Counted from the stretch's first letter, positions 1 to 11,225 are shown. The stretch is DNA of 64,000 nucleotides from an uncultured Prochlorococcus sp. (GCA_902628235.1 CACOMD010000001.1:1-64000), one strand, 5' to 3'. Made by a program: numbers and translations. The notes: a model not told the origin generated them from the letters alone.

Positions 1-570
1 ACTTGCTAAATTTTTTGCTATTTGTTCAGTTAATTCATAACTAAAACCTGATATTTTTAAAAGGCATACCTTACAAAAAGGAAATAAATTTGATGCTTTT
101 CTTAGCTTCAAATTTTCGTACAAAAAAGATTCATAATCTCTTTTTCTTAAATACGAAATTACTGGATGATTTGGCTGATATGTTTGAAAGATTACTTCAC
201 CATTCTTATCAGCCCTTCCTGATCTTCCTGCTAATTGAAGAAATAGTTGAAGTGATTTCTCTTCAGAAGATAAATCCGGACGATGTAGAAGCCCGTCTGC
301 TGCTAAAACTACTGAAAGTGTAACGTTTGGCATATCTATTCCCTTCGCAATCATTTGAGTTCCCACTATTACATCCGCATTCCCTTTGGCGAATTCATTC
401 AAAATCTTCCTATGCCCATCTTTGCCAGATGTAGTATCTCTATCAAATCTTAAGAGTCTTAATTGTGGTAGTTCATTACTAAGAAATTCAATTACTCTCT
501 GAGTACCAATACCGAATGGTTTAAATGCTGTTGAATTACATTCTGGACATGAATTGATAAAGGTCCTCTT
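1..570 (-). pseudogene. priA: PriA C-terminal part in shifted frame (continues beyond window start)
   Basis: Manual translation of the complement from 570 down: KRTFINSCPECNSTAFKPFGIGTQRVIEFL...GTQMIAKGIDMPNVTLSVVLAADGLLHRPDLSSEEKSLQLFLQLAGRSGRADKNGEVIFQT... No stops through to position 1. Confidence 0.9.
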
Positions 571-2044
571 AAAAATCACACCAGTGACAACTTAACCATC
601 TACCCCCTTTCTCACCTATATGAACAGTTAAAGCAGTATCGCAGTTTGGGCAATTTACGACATAACCACAATTTCTACAACTAAGGAAACCACTATATCC
701 TCTTCTAGGAACAAGAATTATTGCCTGTTCATTTTTGATCTTCAACTTTGAAAGAGAATTTAATAATTCATTGCTTAAAATTTTCGCATTTCCTCTTTTA
801 AATTCATCTCTCATATCTACAACTTTTATCTCAGGTATTTTGGTAGATGATATCCTTTCTGGCATTCGCATCATCTTGAATTTCTTTTCAAAATAAGCTT
901 TTTTCCAAGTCGATAACGAAGGTGTTGCCGTCCCAAATATAATTTTGGCATTAATCATTTTAGATCTATCTATGGCAACTTCTCTAGCGTCATAACACGG
1001 CATAGGATTTTCCTGTTTATAAGAGTTATCATGCTCCTCATCTAATATAATTATTCCCAAATTTTTTATTGGAAGAAAAATTGAAGACCTAGTTCCAATA
1101 ACTATAAGAGGTTCACTCGCATTTAAGATCTCACGCCAAACAGTCTGTCTATATTTTGGAGAGCAATTACTGTGATATTCAAATATGTTTTTTTTAAATT
1201 TTTCAGCAAATCTATCTATTAATTGAGGAATCAAACCGATCTCTGGAGCTAATATGAGGCAACTCTTTTTGAGGATTAATTGACTTTCTGCAATTCTTAA
1301 ATATACTTCAGTTTTACCAGATCCCGTTTCTCCCCAAAGTAATAAAGCTTCTCCATATTTCATATCTTGAATTCCTCTAATCGCCTTCTTTTGCTGAATT
1401 GTAAGTATTGGAATTGGGGTGGGTGGAGAGCTATTTATATAAGAATTTAAAGAAATATTTACTGTTTTTTGGCGTTTTATTTTATTTAATATCCCTTTAC
1501 TAATTAATATATTTATTTGATGTGAACTAAAACCTTGTTTAATTAATGTGCTTTGCCATACGCCCTTTTGGCTTTTTACTTTTTCTAATAATAAAGATTG
1601 TTTACTTGTTAATTTATGTTGTGATTTATCTCCATCATTATTAAAAGTTATCCATATTTTAGTAGATATTTCTGATCTAATATTTGATTTTCCAATCCAT
1701 CCAGGGGGTAAGGCAGTTTTAAACATTTTTAATTCACTTACTTTATAGAAAATGGCCATCTGCTCTATCCATTCTCTCCACCAAGGCTGAAAAACTTTTT
1801 TCTCTATAATTTTTTCGATAGATAAATATTTAAATTCAGCTTTTGAATTATTATGAAAAATATTCTTTTCTACCACCAATCCATTTACTAAACGACCTTT
1901 AATTCTTACAAGTACAATATCACCAATATCCACACCTAAATATTTATCATCAAGATAATCAAATCTATTGCTATATCTACCAAAATCAAGTAAAACACCT
2001 AATTTAATAAGCATCGAAGATTGATTATTAGTTGCGAGCTTCAA
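569..2044 (-). pseudogene. priA: Primosomal protein N' (PriA helicase), N-terminal part up to an in-frame stop caused by a frameshift
   Basis: Walker A LLLWGETGSGKTEVYL, DEEH box, zinc-binding CRNCGYVVNCPNCD and CHWCD. The frame ends at TAA (569-571), immediately after the third Cys pair; the rest of PriA continues in the next frame. Could be a true frameshift, programmed frameshift or sequencing error. Confidence 0.9.
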
Positions 2045-2372
2045 AACTTTTTCTTAGTATTGGATTGTTGAACATTCCACAAAGTGTTTTTGCACATTGT
2101 ATGCATCTAGTTCTGAGGGAAGACATGAAGCTTTGATCATTGATTTAAAAATTCAATTTTGATCTGCCAGTCTGAGAAAGCCCTAAACTTTTTGCCCTAG
2201 GTAATTTATAACACTAATTAAATTTTTCAACATTTTTCAAGCACTTTAACTTTTAAAACCTTTGTGAACAGATGAACTTCACCACAAAGCTAACTTTTGC
2301 TACTAAATGTACGGAATAGCCGTAATTAAAGTTTTATTTAGTTAAATTCACCCTAGAAAGGAGTACAACACT

Positions 2373-3551
2373 ATGTGTCCAATAGCTACAGAGTCTAAAA
2401 ATCCTAAGTCACGTTCTAAGAAAAAAATAAATAAGAATATTGATTTGACTGCAGTAAACCAAATGGAAAGCGTTAAGAATTTAGCAGGCGAAGTACATAA
2501 TCAAAAATCTGATAGCGAAAAAGAATCTTTGGATAACAGTGAATATAGCCTTACAGATGAAGAAGCAAAAAATCTTGGTAACATAAAACTTGGACCTAAA
2601 GGTACTTATACTGAGGATTCAATTAGAGTTTATTTGCAAGAAATTGGAAGAATTAGATTACTAAGACCAGATGAAGAGATTGAGCTAGCTAGGAAAATAG
2701 CAGATTTACTTCAACTTGAAGAATTAGCAACACAATTTGAATCTGAGAAAGGACATTTCCCCTCAGTAAGAGAGTGGGCTGAACTAATAGATATGCCTCT
2801 CTCAAAATTTAGAAGAAGGTTATTACTCGGCAGAAGAGCAAAAGAAAAAATGGTTCAATCTAATCTGCGACTAGTTGTTTCCATTGCTAAGAAGTATATG
2901 AATAGAGGTTTATCTTTTCAAGACTTAATTCAAGAGGGAAGTTTAGGACTTATAAGAGCCGCTGAAAAGTTTGATCATGAAAAAGGTTATAAATTCTCAA
3001 CCTATGCTACATGGTGGATTAGGCAAGCAATCACTAGAGCGATTGCAGACCAAAGTAGAACTATTAGATTACCTGTACATTTATACGAAACCATTTCAAG
3101 GATTAAAAAAACTACTAAAGTCTTAAGTCAAGAATTTGGAAGAAAACCTTCTGAAGAAGAAATAGCAGAAAGTATGGAAATGACTATTGAGAAATTAAGA
3201 TTCATCGCAAAAAGTGCACAACTTCCAATATCCCTTGAAACCCCCATTGGCAAAGAAGAAGATTCAAGACTAGGAGATTTCATCGAGGCTGATATTGAGA
3301 ATCCTGAGCAAGATGTCTCTAAAACCTTACTCAGAGAAGACTTAGAAGGTGTTCTTGCTACTTTAAGTCCAAGAGAAAGAGATGTGCTAAGGCTTAGATA
3401 TGGAATAGATGATGGCAGGATGAAAACATTAGAAGAGATTGGTCAGATTTTTGATGTTACAAGAGAACGAATTAGACAAATAGAAGCCAAGGCACTTAGA
3501 AAATTAAGGCACCCAAACAGAAACGGAGTTTTAAAAGAATATATAAAATAA
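2373..3551 (+). CDS. rpoD: RNA polymerase principal sigma factor (RpoD/SigA type)
   Basis: Region 2 [73 protein letters not shown]; region 4 [20 protein letters not shown]. Confidence 0.97.
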   Translation: MCPIATESKNPKSRSKKKINKNIDLTAVNQMESVKNLAGEVHNQKSDSEKESLDNSEYSLTDEEAKNLGNIKLGPKGTYTEDSIRVYLQEIGRIRLLRPDEEIELARKIADLLQLEELATQFESEKGHFPSVREWAELIDMPLSKFRRRLLLGRRAKEKMVQSNLRLVVSIAKKYMNRGLSFQDLIQEGSLGLIRAAEKFDHEKGYKFSTYATWWIRQAITRAIADQSRTIRLPVHLYETISRIKKTTKVLSQEFGRKPSEEEIAESMEMTIEKLRFIAKSAQLPISLETPIGKEEDSRLGDFIEADIENPEQDVSKTLLREDLEGVLATLSPRERDVLRLRYGIDDGRMKTLEEIGQIFDVTRERIRQIEAKALRKLRHPNRNGVLKEYIK

Positions 3552-3639
3552 ACTGATAGATTTATCTTCATTAAGTTGCTAAATAATATCTTTAAATGTT
3601 TACTTCTTTCTTTTAATCTTAAGTAAAGATAATCTTTTA

Positions 3640-4590
3640 ATGACTAAAACAAATTTAAGAATAGCCACAAGAAGAAGTAAGTTAGCGATGGTGCAAACTT
3701 TATGGGTTAAAGCTGAGCTAGAAAGAAATATCCCTGATATAGAGGTCTCAATAGAAGCCATGGCAACTCAAGGAGATAAAATACTTGATGTTGCTTTAGC
3801 TAAGATTGGAGATAAAGGGCTATTTACGAAAGAACTTGAAGCTCAAATGCTTTTAGATAAAGCTGACATAGCCGTTCACTCTCTTAAAGATTTACCTACA
3901 AACTTACCAGAGGGTCTCACCCTAGGCTGCATTACAGAAAGAGAAGACCCTTCAGATGCTTTAGTTGTTAACAAAAAGAATGAGCTTTATAAATTAGAAA
4001 CTTTACCTTCAGGATCTATCGTAGGAACAAGCTCATTAAGAAGACTTGCTCAATTAAGGTTTAATTTTCCCAATCTTGTCTTTAAAGACATTAGGGGTAA
4101 TGTTTTAACTAGACTTGAAAAGTTAGATTCTGGAGAATTTGATTGTATTATTCTCGCGGCAGCTGGTTTAAAGAGATTAGGATTTGAATCAAGAATCCAT
4201 CAACTAATTTCAAGTGAAATTTCATTACATGCAGTAGGTCAGGGTGCTTTAGGGATTGAGTGCAAAAAAGATGATAATAAAATAATAAAAATCATAAATG
4301 TTTTGAATCATAAGGAAACAAATAAGAGATGCTTAGCAGAAAGATCATTCTTACGAGAATTAGAGGGAGGTTGCCAAGTCCCAATAGGTGTTAACAGTGA
4401 AGTAAAAAATGATTTAATTTATTTAAAAGGTATGGTTGCTTCCATTGATGGGAAAAGACTTATTAAAGATTATTCAGAAGGTAATATTAATGAACCTGAA
4501 AAAATAGGAAAAATATTAGCTAACAAACTCAAAAGTAAAGGAGCAAATGAAATACTTAATGAAATATTCGACAAATTTCGTCAAAATTAA
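3640..4590 (+). CDS. hemC: Hydroxymethylbilane synthase (porphobilinogen deaminase)
   Basis: [31 protein letters not shown], cofactor-loop GGCQVPIG. Confidence 0.97.
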   Translation: MTKTNLRIATRRSKLAMVQTLWVKAELERNIPDIEVSIEAMATQGDKILDVALAKIGDKGLFTKELEAQMLLDKADIAVHSLKDLPTNLPEGLTLGCITEREDPSDALVVNKKNELYKLETLPSGSIVGTSSLRRLAQLRFNFPNLVFKDIRGNVLTRLEKLDSGEFDCIILAAAGLKRLGFESRIHQLISSEISLHAVGQGALGIECKKDDNKIIKIINVLNHKETNKRCLAERSFLRELEGGCQVPIGVNSEVKNDLIYLKGMVASIDGKRLIKDYSEGNINEPEKIGKILANKLKSKGANEILNEIFDKFRQN

Positions 4591-5174
4591 TCAATTAAGT
4601 TTGGTTCAATATCTTTTTTATATCTCATCTCACAATCTTCAATGACTTTAATAGCTTCTTCAAGTCCTAAAAAACCATTTACTTTGCATGTTCCTGGCTT
4701 TTTTAAATCTTTATAATGTTCCCAATAGTAAGTAGTTTCTTTAATCCAATGAGGACCTAAATCTTCAAAAGTTTTTATATGTTCCATCCTTTTATCATCT
4801 GATAAAACAGCGATAATTTTATCATCAACTTCTCCTCCATCATCAAACTTCATAACACCAATAATTCTGGCTTCTACTATCGATCCTGGAATCAAAGGTT
4901 CTGTAACGGAGACAATTTCAATATCTAAAGGATCACCATCCTCATCCCACGTTTTCGGAATACACCCATATGCGAATGGATAAGCTAATGATGAATACCC
5001 AACCCTATCGAGCTTTAGATGACCTGTTTCAGTAATTAATTCATATTTATTTATTGTATTTGAATTTAATTCGACTATTGTATTAACTACCAATTTAGTT
5101 TCATCTGTAAAAGCATTTAATATATGTAATAAATTAGGAGTACTTTTACTTGGTGGTTGATTAAGATTTGCCAT
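4587..5174 (-). CDS. ppa: Inorganic pyrophosphatase
   Basis: [12 protein letters not shown] signature, family I PPase. Confidence 0.95.
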   Translation of the reverse strand: MANLNQPPSKSTPNLLHILNAFTDETKLVVNTIVELNSNTINKYELITETGHLKLDRVGYSSLAYPFAYGCIPKTWDEDGDPLDIEIVSVTEPLIPGSIVEARIIGVMKFDDGGEVDDKIIAVLSDDKRMEHIKTFEDLGPHWIKETTYYWEHYKDLKKPGTCKVNGFLGLEEAIKVIEDCEMRYKKDIEPNLID

Positions 5175-5248
5175 ATTCTTTTGAAATTCTTTTATCTTAC
5201 AATCTTATATCATTCAAAAAACTTTAAAAGTTATTATTCAAAATATAT

Positions 5249-6748
5249 TTAATTTAATAAACTAATCTTTTTTTCTAAATAGGAAATGAAATAATTTGGT
5301 GACAATTCAAATTTTGTCACATCTTTTACTAATTCCATTGAATTCAAAGATCTTCCGTACTTATGTACATTTTCTTTAAGCCAGTTAATAATTAACTCAT
5401 AAGACTGATTCGCAATCAAGTTATCAATTAATCCAAGGTCATCTTCTAACTTACTTGTTATTTGTGCACTTATTAGATGTCCGATTAAATATGAGGGGAA
5501 ATAACCAAATGCACCTTCGCTCCAATGAACATCTTGTAAACATCCCAATTTATCATTAGGTGGTTTAACTCCTAAAAGATTTTCGTACCTAGTATTCCAC
5601 TCAAATGGTAAATCCTCAGGATTTAAATTCCCCTCAATCAACTCGATTTCTAATTCGGTCCTTATGAGTATGTGTAAGCCATAACTGAGTTCATCAGCTT
5701 CAACTCTATTCAAACCAGCTTTAATTATATTCATTGATTTCCACAATTCCTCATAATTTTTTAGAGGACAACCTTTCTCAATAAAAAACTTAAAGAAACT
5801 TTGAGAAAAAGCCTTCGATTTCACAATCCTATTTTCCCAAAATAATGATTGGCTTTCATGTACTGCCATTGATGTTGCTTGACCTAAAGGCCAAGCAAAC
5901 CATTGATGACTCTGCGAAGGTAAACCTTGTTCATATATCGAATGCCCCCATTCATGTGCAGTTGCTAAGAAACTTGAGAATGGTTCTCCTTTAACAATCC
6001 TTGTTGTTATTCTAAAATCTTTTGGCCCAAGTGTTATGGAAAACGGGTGAGGAGATTCTGCTACAGCAACCAGATTTTTATCTCTCCCAAAAACATCAAG
6101 TAATTTCTCAGAAAGATATTTCTGAGAATTATGATCTAAATCCCAATTATCTTTCTTGACCTCTTTAGTATTCTTTAACATTAATGGGACAGCTTCTTTA
6201 ATAGGGTTAAATATTTTAAATAACCATTCTTTAGAAATATCAGGTTCATAAGGTTGAGCTAAAGTTTCCCAAGGAGTTAATTTATTTGAAATTTGCTTAG
6301 CTTCTTCAATACGCAATTTAATAAGTTCTTTGAAACAAGGGAGGAATATTTCATATTCTGAATTTTCTTTAGCTTGCTGCCAACTTTCATAACCACGTGA
6401 TTTAGCTCTAGCTAAGTGTTCAACTAAAATTGGATCAATTCTGCTCTGTCTATCAAGTTCTTTTTTTAAAAGTTCAATATTTTTCATTTTTGAATTAAAT
6501 TGAATTTCATCAATCCCATTAATTCCTTTTAATTCTGTTTCAGCTGAAATTATCAGATCAGAAAAAAGATTTGAAGAAGTTCTTTCATGCAGTATTTTTG
6601 CCAAATAAGTTAATTGATCAGCTCTCCAAGTCGCTCCTTTTCTAGGCATTATCGTATTTTGATCCCAATAAAGAGTATTTTGTATAGAGCCTAAAATTTG
6701 CGTTTCATTTAAATAAGCACCTAACCTATTCCAAGCGATCTCCTCCAA
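5249..6748 (-). CDS. Carboxypeptidase Taq (M32) family metallopeptidase
   Basis: HEWGHSIYEQGLP (HExxH) and M32-like length and C-terminus. Confidence 0.93.
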   Translation of the reverse strand: MEEIAWNRLGAYLNETQILGSIQNTLYWDQNTIMPRKGATWRADQLTYLAKILHERTSSNLFSDLIISAETELKGINGIDEIQFNSKMKNIELLKKELDRQSRIDPILVEHLARAKSRGYESWQQAKENSEYEIFLPCFKELIKLRIEEAKQISNKLTPWETLAQPYEPDISKEWLFKIFNPIKEAVPLMLKNTKEVKKDNWDLDHNSQKYLSEKLLDVFGRDKNLVAVAESPHPFSITLGPKDFRITTRIVKGEPFSSFLATAHEWGHSIYEQGLPSQSHQWFAWPLGQATSMAVHESQSLFWENRIVKSKAFSQSFFKFFIEKGCPLKNYEELWKSMNIIKAGLNRVEADELSYGLHILIRTELEIELIEGNLNPEDLPFEWNTRYENLLGVKPPNDKLGCLQDVHWSEGAFGYFPSYLIGHLISAQITSKLEDDLGLIDNLIANQSYELIINWLKENVHKYGRSLNSMELVKDVTKFELSPNYFISYLEKKISLLN

Positions 6749-6848
6749 AAGTCTCTCCCAACAAATCTTTATGATAAAACTATTTTTTATAGTCAGCGAG
6801 AGATATAAAAAGTATATTTTAAAGAATAACTTAAAATTTTTCTAATAA

Positions 6849-7328
6849 ATGGAACAAGTTATTTCATCAGTTAAAGTAATTACTAAAGGGCAGGGATTTA
6901 CAGACATCACTTGTTCAGTTCAAAAATTTATTAGAGAGAATAATTTCGTTAATGGCATTTTAATTTTAAACGTTCTTCATACTAGCTGTAGTCTGACGTT
7001 AAATGAGAATGCAGATCCAAATGTTCTTCATGACCTAAGTAAATATATTGAATCAATAGTTCCATATAACTCCTATCAAGACTTAAATATACAACCTAAA
7101 GAAGTAGTTTATAAGCACTATCAAGAGGGAGAAGATGACATGCCTGCACATATAAAAACAGCTTTAACAAACAACTCTTTATCATTGAGCTTTCAGAATG
7201 AAAAACTTATTATCGGAGTTTGGCAGGCTATTTATTTGTGGGAACATCGTTTTGAGAGAAAAGAACGTCTAGTAAATATTCATGCCATTGGTGAAAAAAT
7301 AAACAGAAACTATAATAAAAATAATTAG
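6849..7328 (+). CDS. YjbQ/UPF0047 family protein (secondary thiamine-phosphate synthase-like)
   Basis: Pattern HTSCSLTLNENADP...DDMPAHIKTAL...LGxWQ..YLWEHR typical of UPF0047. Confidence 0.9.
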   Translation: MEQVISSVKVITKGQGFTDITCSVQKFIRENNFVNGILILNVLHTSCSLTLNENADPNVLHDLSKYIESIVPYNSYQDLNIQPKEVVYKHYQEGEDDMPAHIKTALTNNSLSLSFQNEKLIIGVWQAIYLWEHRFERKERLVNIHAIGEKINRNYNKNN

Positions 7329-7337
7329 CTTACATAA

Positions 7338-7625
7338 ATGAAACCATATCTATTAAAAGAGGAAGAGATTAAAGAATTACAAGCTAAAATACCAGGGTGG
7401 AAAATTGAATCAAAGTATATTGAAAGGAATATTAGCTTTCAGAATTTTGTAGAAGCTTTCTCTTTTATGACTAAAGTAGCTCTTCTTGCAGAAAAATATA
7501 ATCACCATCCTAATTGGGAAAATGTCTATTCAATAGTCAGAATTAAATTATTTACTCATGACCTAGGCGGGATATCAAGCCTAGATCAAGTCCTGGCTTC
7601 AGAGATAAACAATTTACTTAAATAA
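7338..7625 (+). CDS. 4a-hydroxytetrahydrobiopterin dehydratase (pterin carbinolamine dehydratase)
   Basis: EKYNHHPNWENVYSIVRIKLFTHDLGGIS motif of PCD. Confidence 0.93.
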   Translation: MKPYLLKEEEIKELQAKIPGWKIESKYIERNISFQNFVEAFSFMTKVALLAEKYNHHPNWENVYSIVRIKLFTHDLGGISSLDQVLASEINNLLK

Positions 7626-7698
7626 ATACATTATTTAATAGTCAAAAGTAGATATTTAAATAAACTTTATTAAAATAAAGGTATAAGGTTTAAAAAAA

Positions 7699-8742
7699 AT
7701 GACAAATAAGCTTTTGCCAGTAACAATTATCAGTGGCTTTTTAGGATCTGGTAAAACTACTCTTTTGAACCACATACTAGCCAATCAAAAAGGTCTCAAA
7801 ACAGCTGTATTAGTTAATGAATTTGGTGAAATTGGAATTGATAATGATTTAATTATTGAAACAAGTGAAGATATGATTGAATTAAGCAATGGGTGTATTT
7901 GCTGCACAATAAATGGAGAATTATTAACAGCCGTTAATAAAATCTTAGATAAAAATAAAAAAATTGATTATTTAATCGTTGAAACAACTGGACTTGCAGA
8001 TCCATTACCAGTAGCTATGACTTTTGCTGGGAGTAGTCTTCGTTCAAGAGTAAGATTAGATTCGATAATTACATTAGTTGATGCTGAGAACTTTGATTTT
8101 GATATTGAAAAAACAAACATTGCATATGCTCAACTTTTATATGGAGATATATTGCTTTTGAATAAATGCGATTTAGTAGATGAAGAGAAAATAAAGAAAA
8201 TTGAAGAAAAAATTTTTACAATTAAAACAGAACCAAGAATTTTAAGATGCACTAATAGTTCAGTTGAATTAGAAACGATAATAAGTGTAGGACTTTTTGA
8301 AACTGATAAATTTGAGCATAGTGAAATAATGGCAAACAATAAAACTTATAGAGTAAGTAACTCGCACGATCATTCGCACGATCATTCCCACGATCATTCC
8401 CACGATCATTCCCACGATCATTCGCACGATCATGGTAAAAGTAATACTATTGAAGGCTTTTGTTCAGTATCATTTCAATCTGAGGAACCATTCTCTTTAA
8501 GAAAATTCCAATATTTTTTAGATAATCAACTATCAAAAAATGTATTTAGAGCAAAAGGTATCCTTTGGTTTGTGGAAAGCGAAAGAAAGCATATTTTTCA
8601 TTTAGCGGGGAAAAGATTCTCAATAGATGATGAAGATTGGGGAAATAATAAATGTAACAAGATAGTTCTAATTGGAAAGAATTTAAGTCAGAAAGAAATT
8701 CAAAACCAACTTGAAACATGTGTTACTCCAATTAATAGATAA
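7699..8742 (+). CDS. CobW/COG0523 family G3E GTPase with His-rich metal-binding repeat
   Basis: GFLGSGKTTLLNHIL, GCICCTI, NKCDLVD; internal (SHDH)n repeat. Confidence 0.95.
   Translation: MTNKLLPVTIISGFLGSGKTTLLNHILANQKGLKTAVLVNEFGEIGIDNDLIIETSEDMIELSNGCICCTINGELLTAVNKILDKNKKIDYLIVETTGLADPLPVAMTFAGSSLRSRVRLDSIITLVDAENFDFDIEKTNIAYAQLLYGDILLLNKCDLVDEEKIKKIEEKIFTIKTEPRILRCTNSSVELETIISVGLFETDKFEHSEIMANNKTYRVSNSHDHSHDHSHDHSHDHSHDHSHDHGKSNTIEGFCSVSFQSEEPFSLRKFQYFLDNQLSKNVFRAKGILWFVESERKHIFHLAGKRFSIDDEDWGNNKCNKIVLIGKNLSQKEIQNQLETCVTPINR
8362..8433 (+). repeat. Six tandem 12-bp units (TCS CAC GAT CAT) encoding (Ser-His-Asp-His)6
   Basis: Direct reading: tcgcacgatcat x2, tcccacgatcat x3, tcgcacgatcat x1. 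Confidence 0.97.
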
Positions 8743-8754
8743 TTAGTCACAATT

Positions 8755-10296
8755 TTGAAATATTTTAAACATTTAATTTTTAAACATTTAATAAATAAAA
8801 ATATAAAAATTATTGATATTTTTGCGTTAATTATTGCATCACTAATAACTCTGCCAATTTTCAACTTTTTGAGAGAAGGTTTTGTAATAATTTTGAATGG
8901 AAATTTTTCTGTTGGATTAACTGGCAAAGAAGAAATAATTGGAACTATAAAAATGCTTTTGCTTATAAGTCTTATTGGCGGTGGTTTGGGGGTATTGAAC
9001 GCTTGGTTACTTTCAAATTGTAATTTTAAGTTTAGAAAAATTCTAAGGATATTACAGCTAATACCCTTAGCCTCACCTGCTTATCTTGTTACAGCAATAT
9101 TTCAAGATTTAGGAAGTATATTTGGATATCAAATTACTGGTTTTTGGTGGGGGGTTTTAATAATATCCATATCTACTTATCCTTATGTATTCATATTAAC
9201 TAATGAAAGTTTTAATAAATTTGGATTAAATCAGATTTTAGCTAGCAGGGGCTTAGGTGTAGGTCCATGGAAAAGTTTCTTTCGAATTGCACTGCCTATG
9301 TCATTGCCCTCTTTAGCAATAGGAATAAGTCTTATGTGCATGGAGGCAATGAATGAACTTGGAACTTTTGAATTATTGAATATTCCAACAATTTCAACAG
9401 GAATTGCAGAGAATTGGATCATTGAAGGTGATCTCAATAGTGGGATTGGATTAGCATTAATAGCCTTAATAATAGTTTTTTCATTAGTATTGACTGAGAA
9501 ATTTTCTAGAAAGAAGTCAAAACGTTGGAGTGATAATCCCTCTATTAGTAATTCTCAAGGGTGGGAATTAGAGGGGATAAGGGCATATATGGCTATAATT
9601 TTTACTGCATTTCCAGCAATATTCTCACTAGGGATTCCACTAATATGGGTTGTTTTAAATATCGATCAAATTCCTCAAAGCTTTGAAGAAGATCTACTAT
9701 TTCTAACTTTGCGAACCTTAGGATTAGGAGCTATTACAGCATTATTAGCGATAATTTTTTCTTTTCTTATTTCACTTTCTAAAAGATATAATAAAAGTAT
9801 TATCCTCCGAATAACTTCTTTCCTCGCTGGGATTGGATATTCTATTCCTGGAACAGTATTAGCTATATTTTTGCTTACTGTAATTAATAATCCTGACTAT
9901 TATATTTATTTACTGATGTGGGGATATATTACGCGTTTTCTAACGATTTCTAAAGGATCAATAGATTCAGCCTTAGAAAGGATCTCTCCATCAATGGATG
10001 AAGCTGCTATAGGATTAGGAGCAAATAATTTTAGAGTCATAAAAGAGATTCACATACCTCTGTTAAAAGGACCTGCACTGGTTGGAACACTCTTAGTGTT
10101 TATAGATACTATAAAAGAATTACCAGTCTCTTTTTTAATTAGGCCCTTAGATTTTGATACTTTATCAGTGAGAATATATCAATATGCGACTGATGGAAGA
10201 CTTGGTTTAGCAATCTTGCCAGCCATTTTTATAACTTTATTGGGACTGATCGCATCAAGTACATTAATTCCCAGCTTAGATAAGAAAAATAATTAA
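8755..10296 (+). CDS. ABC transporter permease, two fused permease domains, iron(III)-type (FutB/SfuB-like)
   Basis: Two copies of the permease EAA-loop region (ASRGLGVGPWKSFFRIALPMSLPSL and EAAIGLGANNFRVIKEIHIPLLKGP), about 12 TM segments. Confidence 0.88.
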   Translation: MKYFKHLIFKHLINKNIKIIDIFALIIASLITLPIFNFLREGFVIILNGNFSVGLTGKEEIIGTIKMLLLISLIGGGLGVLNAWLLSNCNFKFRKILRILQLIPLASPAYLVTAIFQDLGSIFGYQITGFWWGVLIISISTYPYVFILTNESFNKFGLNQILASRGLGVGPWKSFFRIALPMSLPSLAIGISLMCMEAMNELGTFELLNIPTISTGIAENWIIEGDLNSGIGLALIALIIVFSLVLTEKFSRKKSKRWSDNPSISNSQGWELEGIRAYMAIIFTAFPAIFSLGIPLIWVVLNIDQIPQSFEEDLLFLTLRTLGLGAITALLAIIFSFLISLSKRYNKSIILRITSFLAGIGYSIPGTVLAIFLLTVINNPDYYIYLLMWGYITRFLTISKGSIDSALERISPSMDEAAIGLGANNFRVIKEIHIPLLKGPALVGTLLVFIDTIKELPVSFLIRPLDFDTLSVRIYQYATDGRLGLAILPAIFITLLGLIASSTLIPSLDKKNN

Positions 10297-11225
10297 TTTC
10301 TTCTAATAACCTTCTTAAAAAATAGTGGAGCACTCAATAATAAATCTGCTGATGAAGAAACAAATCTAAAAATAATCAAACTCATTATTAAAGAACTTTG
10401 AGAGTAATCATCACCCATTAGAAAAAGAAAGCAACTTTCAAAAACTCCTATTCCTCCTGGTGCGGCAGGAACTATTAAACCTATTGACCAAGACAGGCAA
10501 AATATCGTAAATATAAAAATATAATCTATATTACTTAAATCATTAAAGATGTAAAAGCAGAAAATAAATCCGAAGAACTTAAATAAAATAAAAAGTATTT
10601 CAATACTTAATATTTTTAAAGGAAATATTGACTTAATTTTTATTTTTTCATCAAACTGTTTTTTTGTATAGTTTATTTTAAAGAGTCTTATACTTTTATT
10701 TTTGAAAGATTGAAGTTTAATTATTATTATATAAATTAAATCTCTATGCAAAAATATTGAGGGTAATAAGAATAATAAGAAAAAAGGATTATAAATTACA
10801 CCTAAAGAAGCCAATAATAAAGATGCTGATAGCATAAAATAAGGTTCAATAATATTTACATAAAAAGCTAACTTTTCATTTAGTTTTCCTTTTAGAAAAG
10901 TAAATCTTTCAACAAAATGCCAAACCCCACCAGGAACATACTTTAAGCTATTTGTTAATATATAAAAAGATATTAAATTATTATTTTTTAAACTTTGACC
11001 AAACCATATAATAATATTTTTCCAAGCTAATCCATTTAAACATATACTCAATATGCAAAATAAAAATGATAAAAATATATAACTATAATAAATTTCTGCT
11101 TTAATTTCAAAAGAAATATCTTCTTTATAAAATATTAAGTAATAAGTAAAGTAAAAAATACTTATGAAAAAAAATATATTTTTGAATGCTTTAAGATTCA
11201 TTTTTAGAAAATATTTTTTTATCAA
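10293..11225 (-). CDS. UPF0104 / lysylphosphatidylglycerol synthase TM-domain-like integral membrane protein
   Basis: Multi-TM protein with APGGIGVFESCFLFLM typical of this family. Confidence 0.75.
   Translation of the reverse strand: MIKKYFLKMNLKAFKNIFFFISIFYFTYYLIFYKEDISFEIKAEIYYSYIFLSFLFCILSICLNGLAWKNIIIWFGQSLKNNNLISFYILTNSLKYVPGGVWHFVERFTFLKGKLNEKLAFYVNIIEPYFMLSASLLLASLGVIYNPFFLLFLLPSIFLHRDLIYIIIIKLQSFKNKSIRLFKINYTKKQFDEKIKIKSIFPLKILSIEILFILFKFFGFIFCFYIFNDLSNIDYIFIFTIFCLSWSIGLIVPAAPGGIGVFESCFLFLMGDDYSQSSLIMSLIIFRFVSSSADLLLSAPLFFKKVIRRN

Noticed and set aside
90-323. 77-aa plus-strand ORF at the left end
   Set aside because: Antisense to the intact C-terminal PriA frame (GTQMIAKGID, AGRSGR motifs), so a shadow ORF.
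8362-8433. Possible CRISPR-like array
   Set aside because: 12-bp in-frame coding repeats with no spacers; explained by the His-rich tract of the CobW protein.
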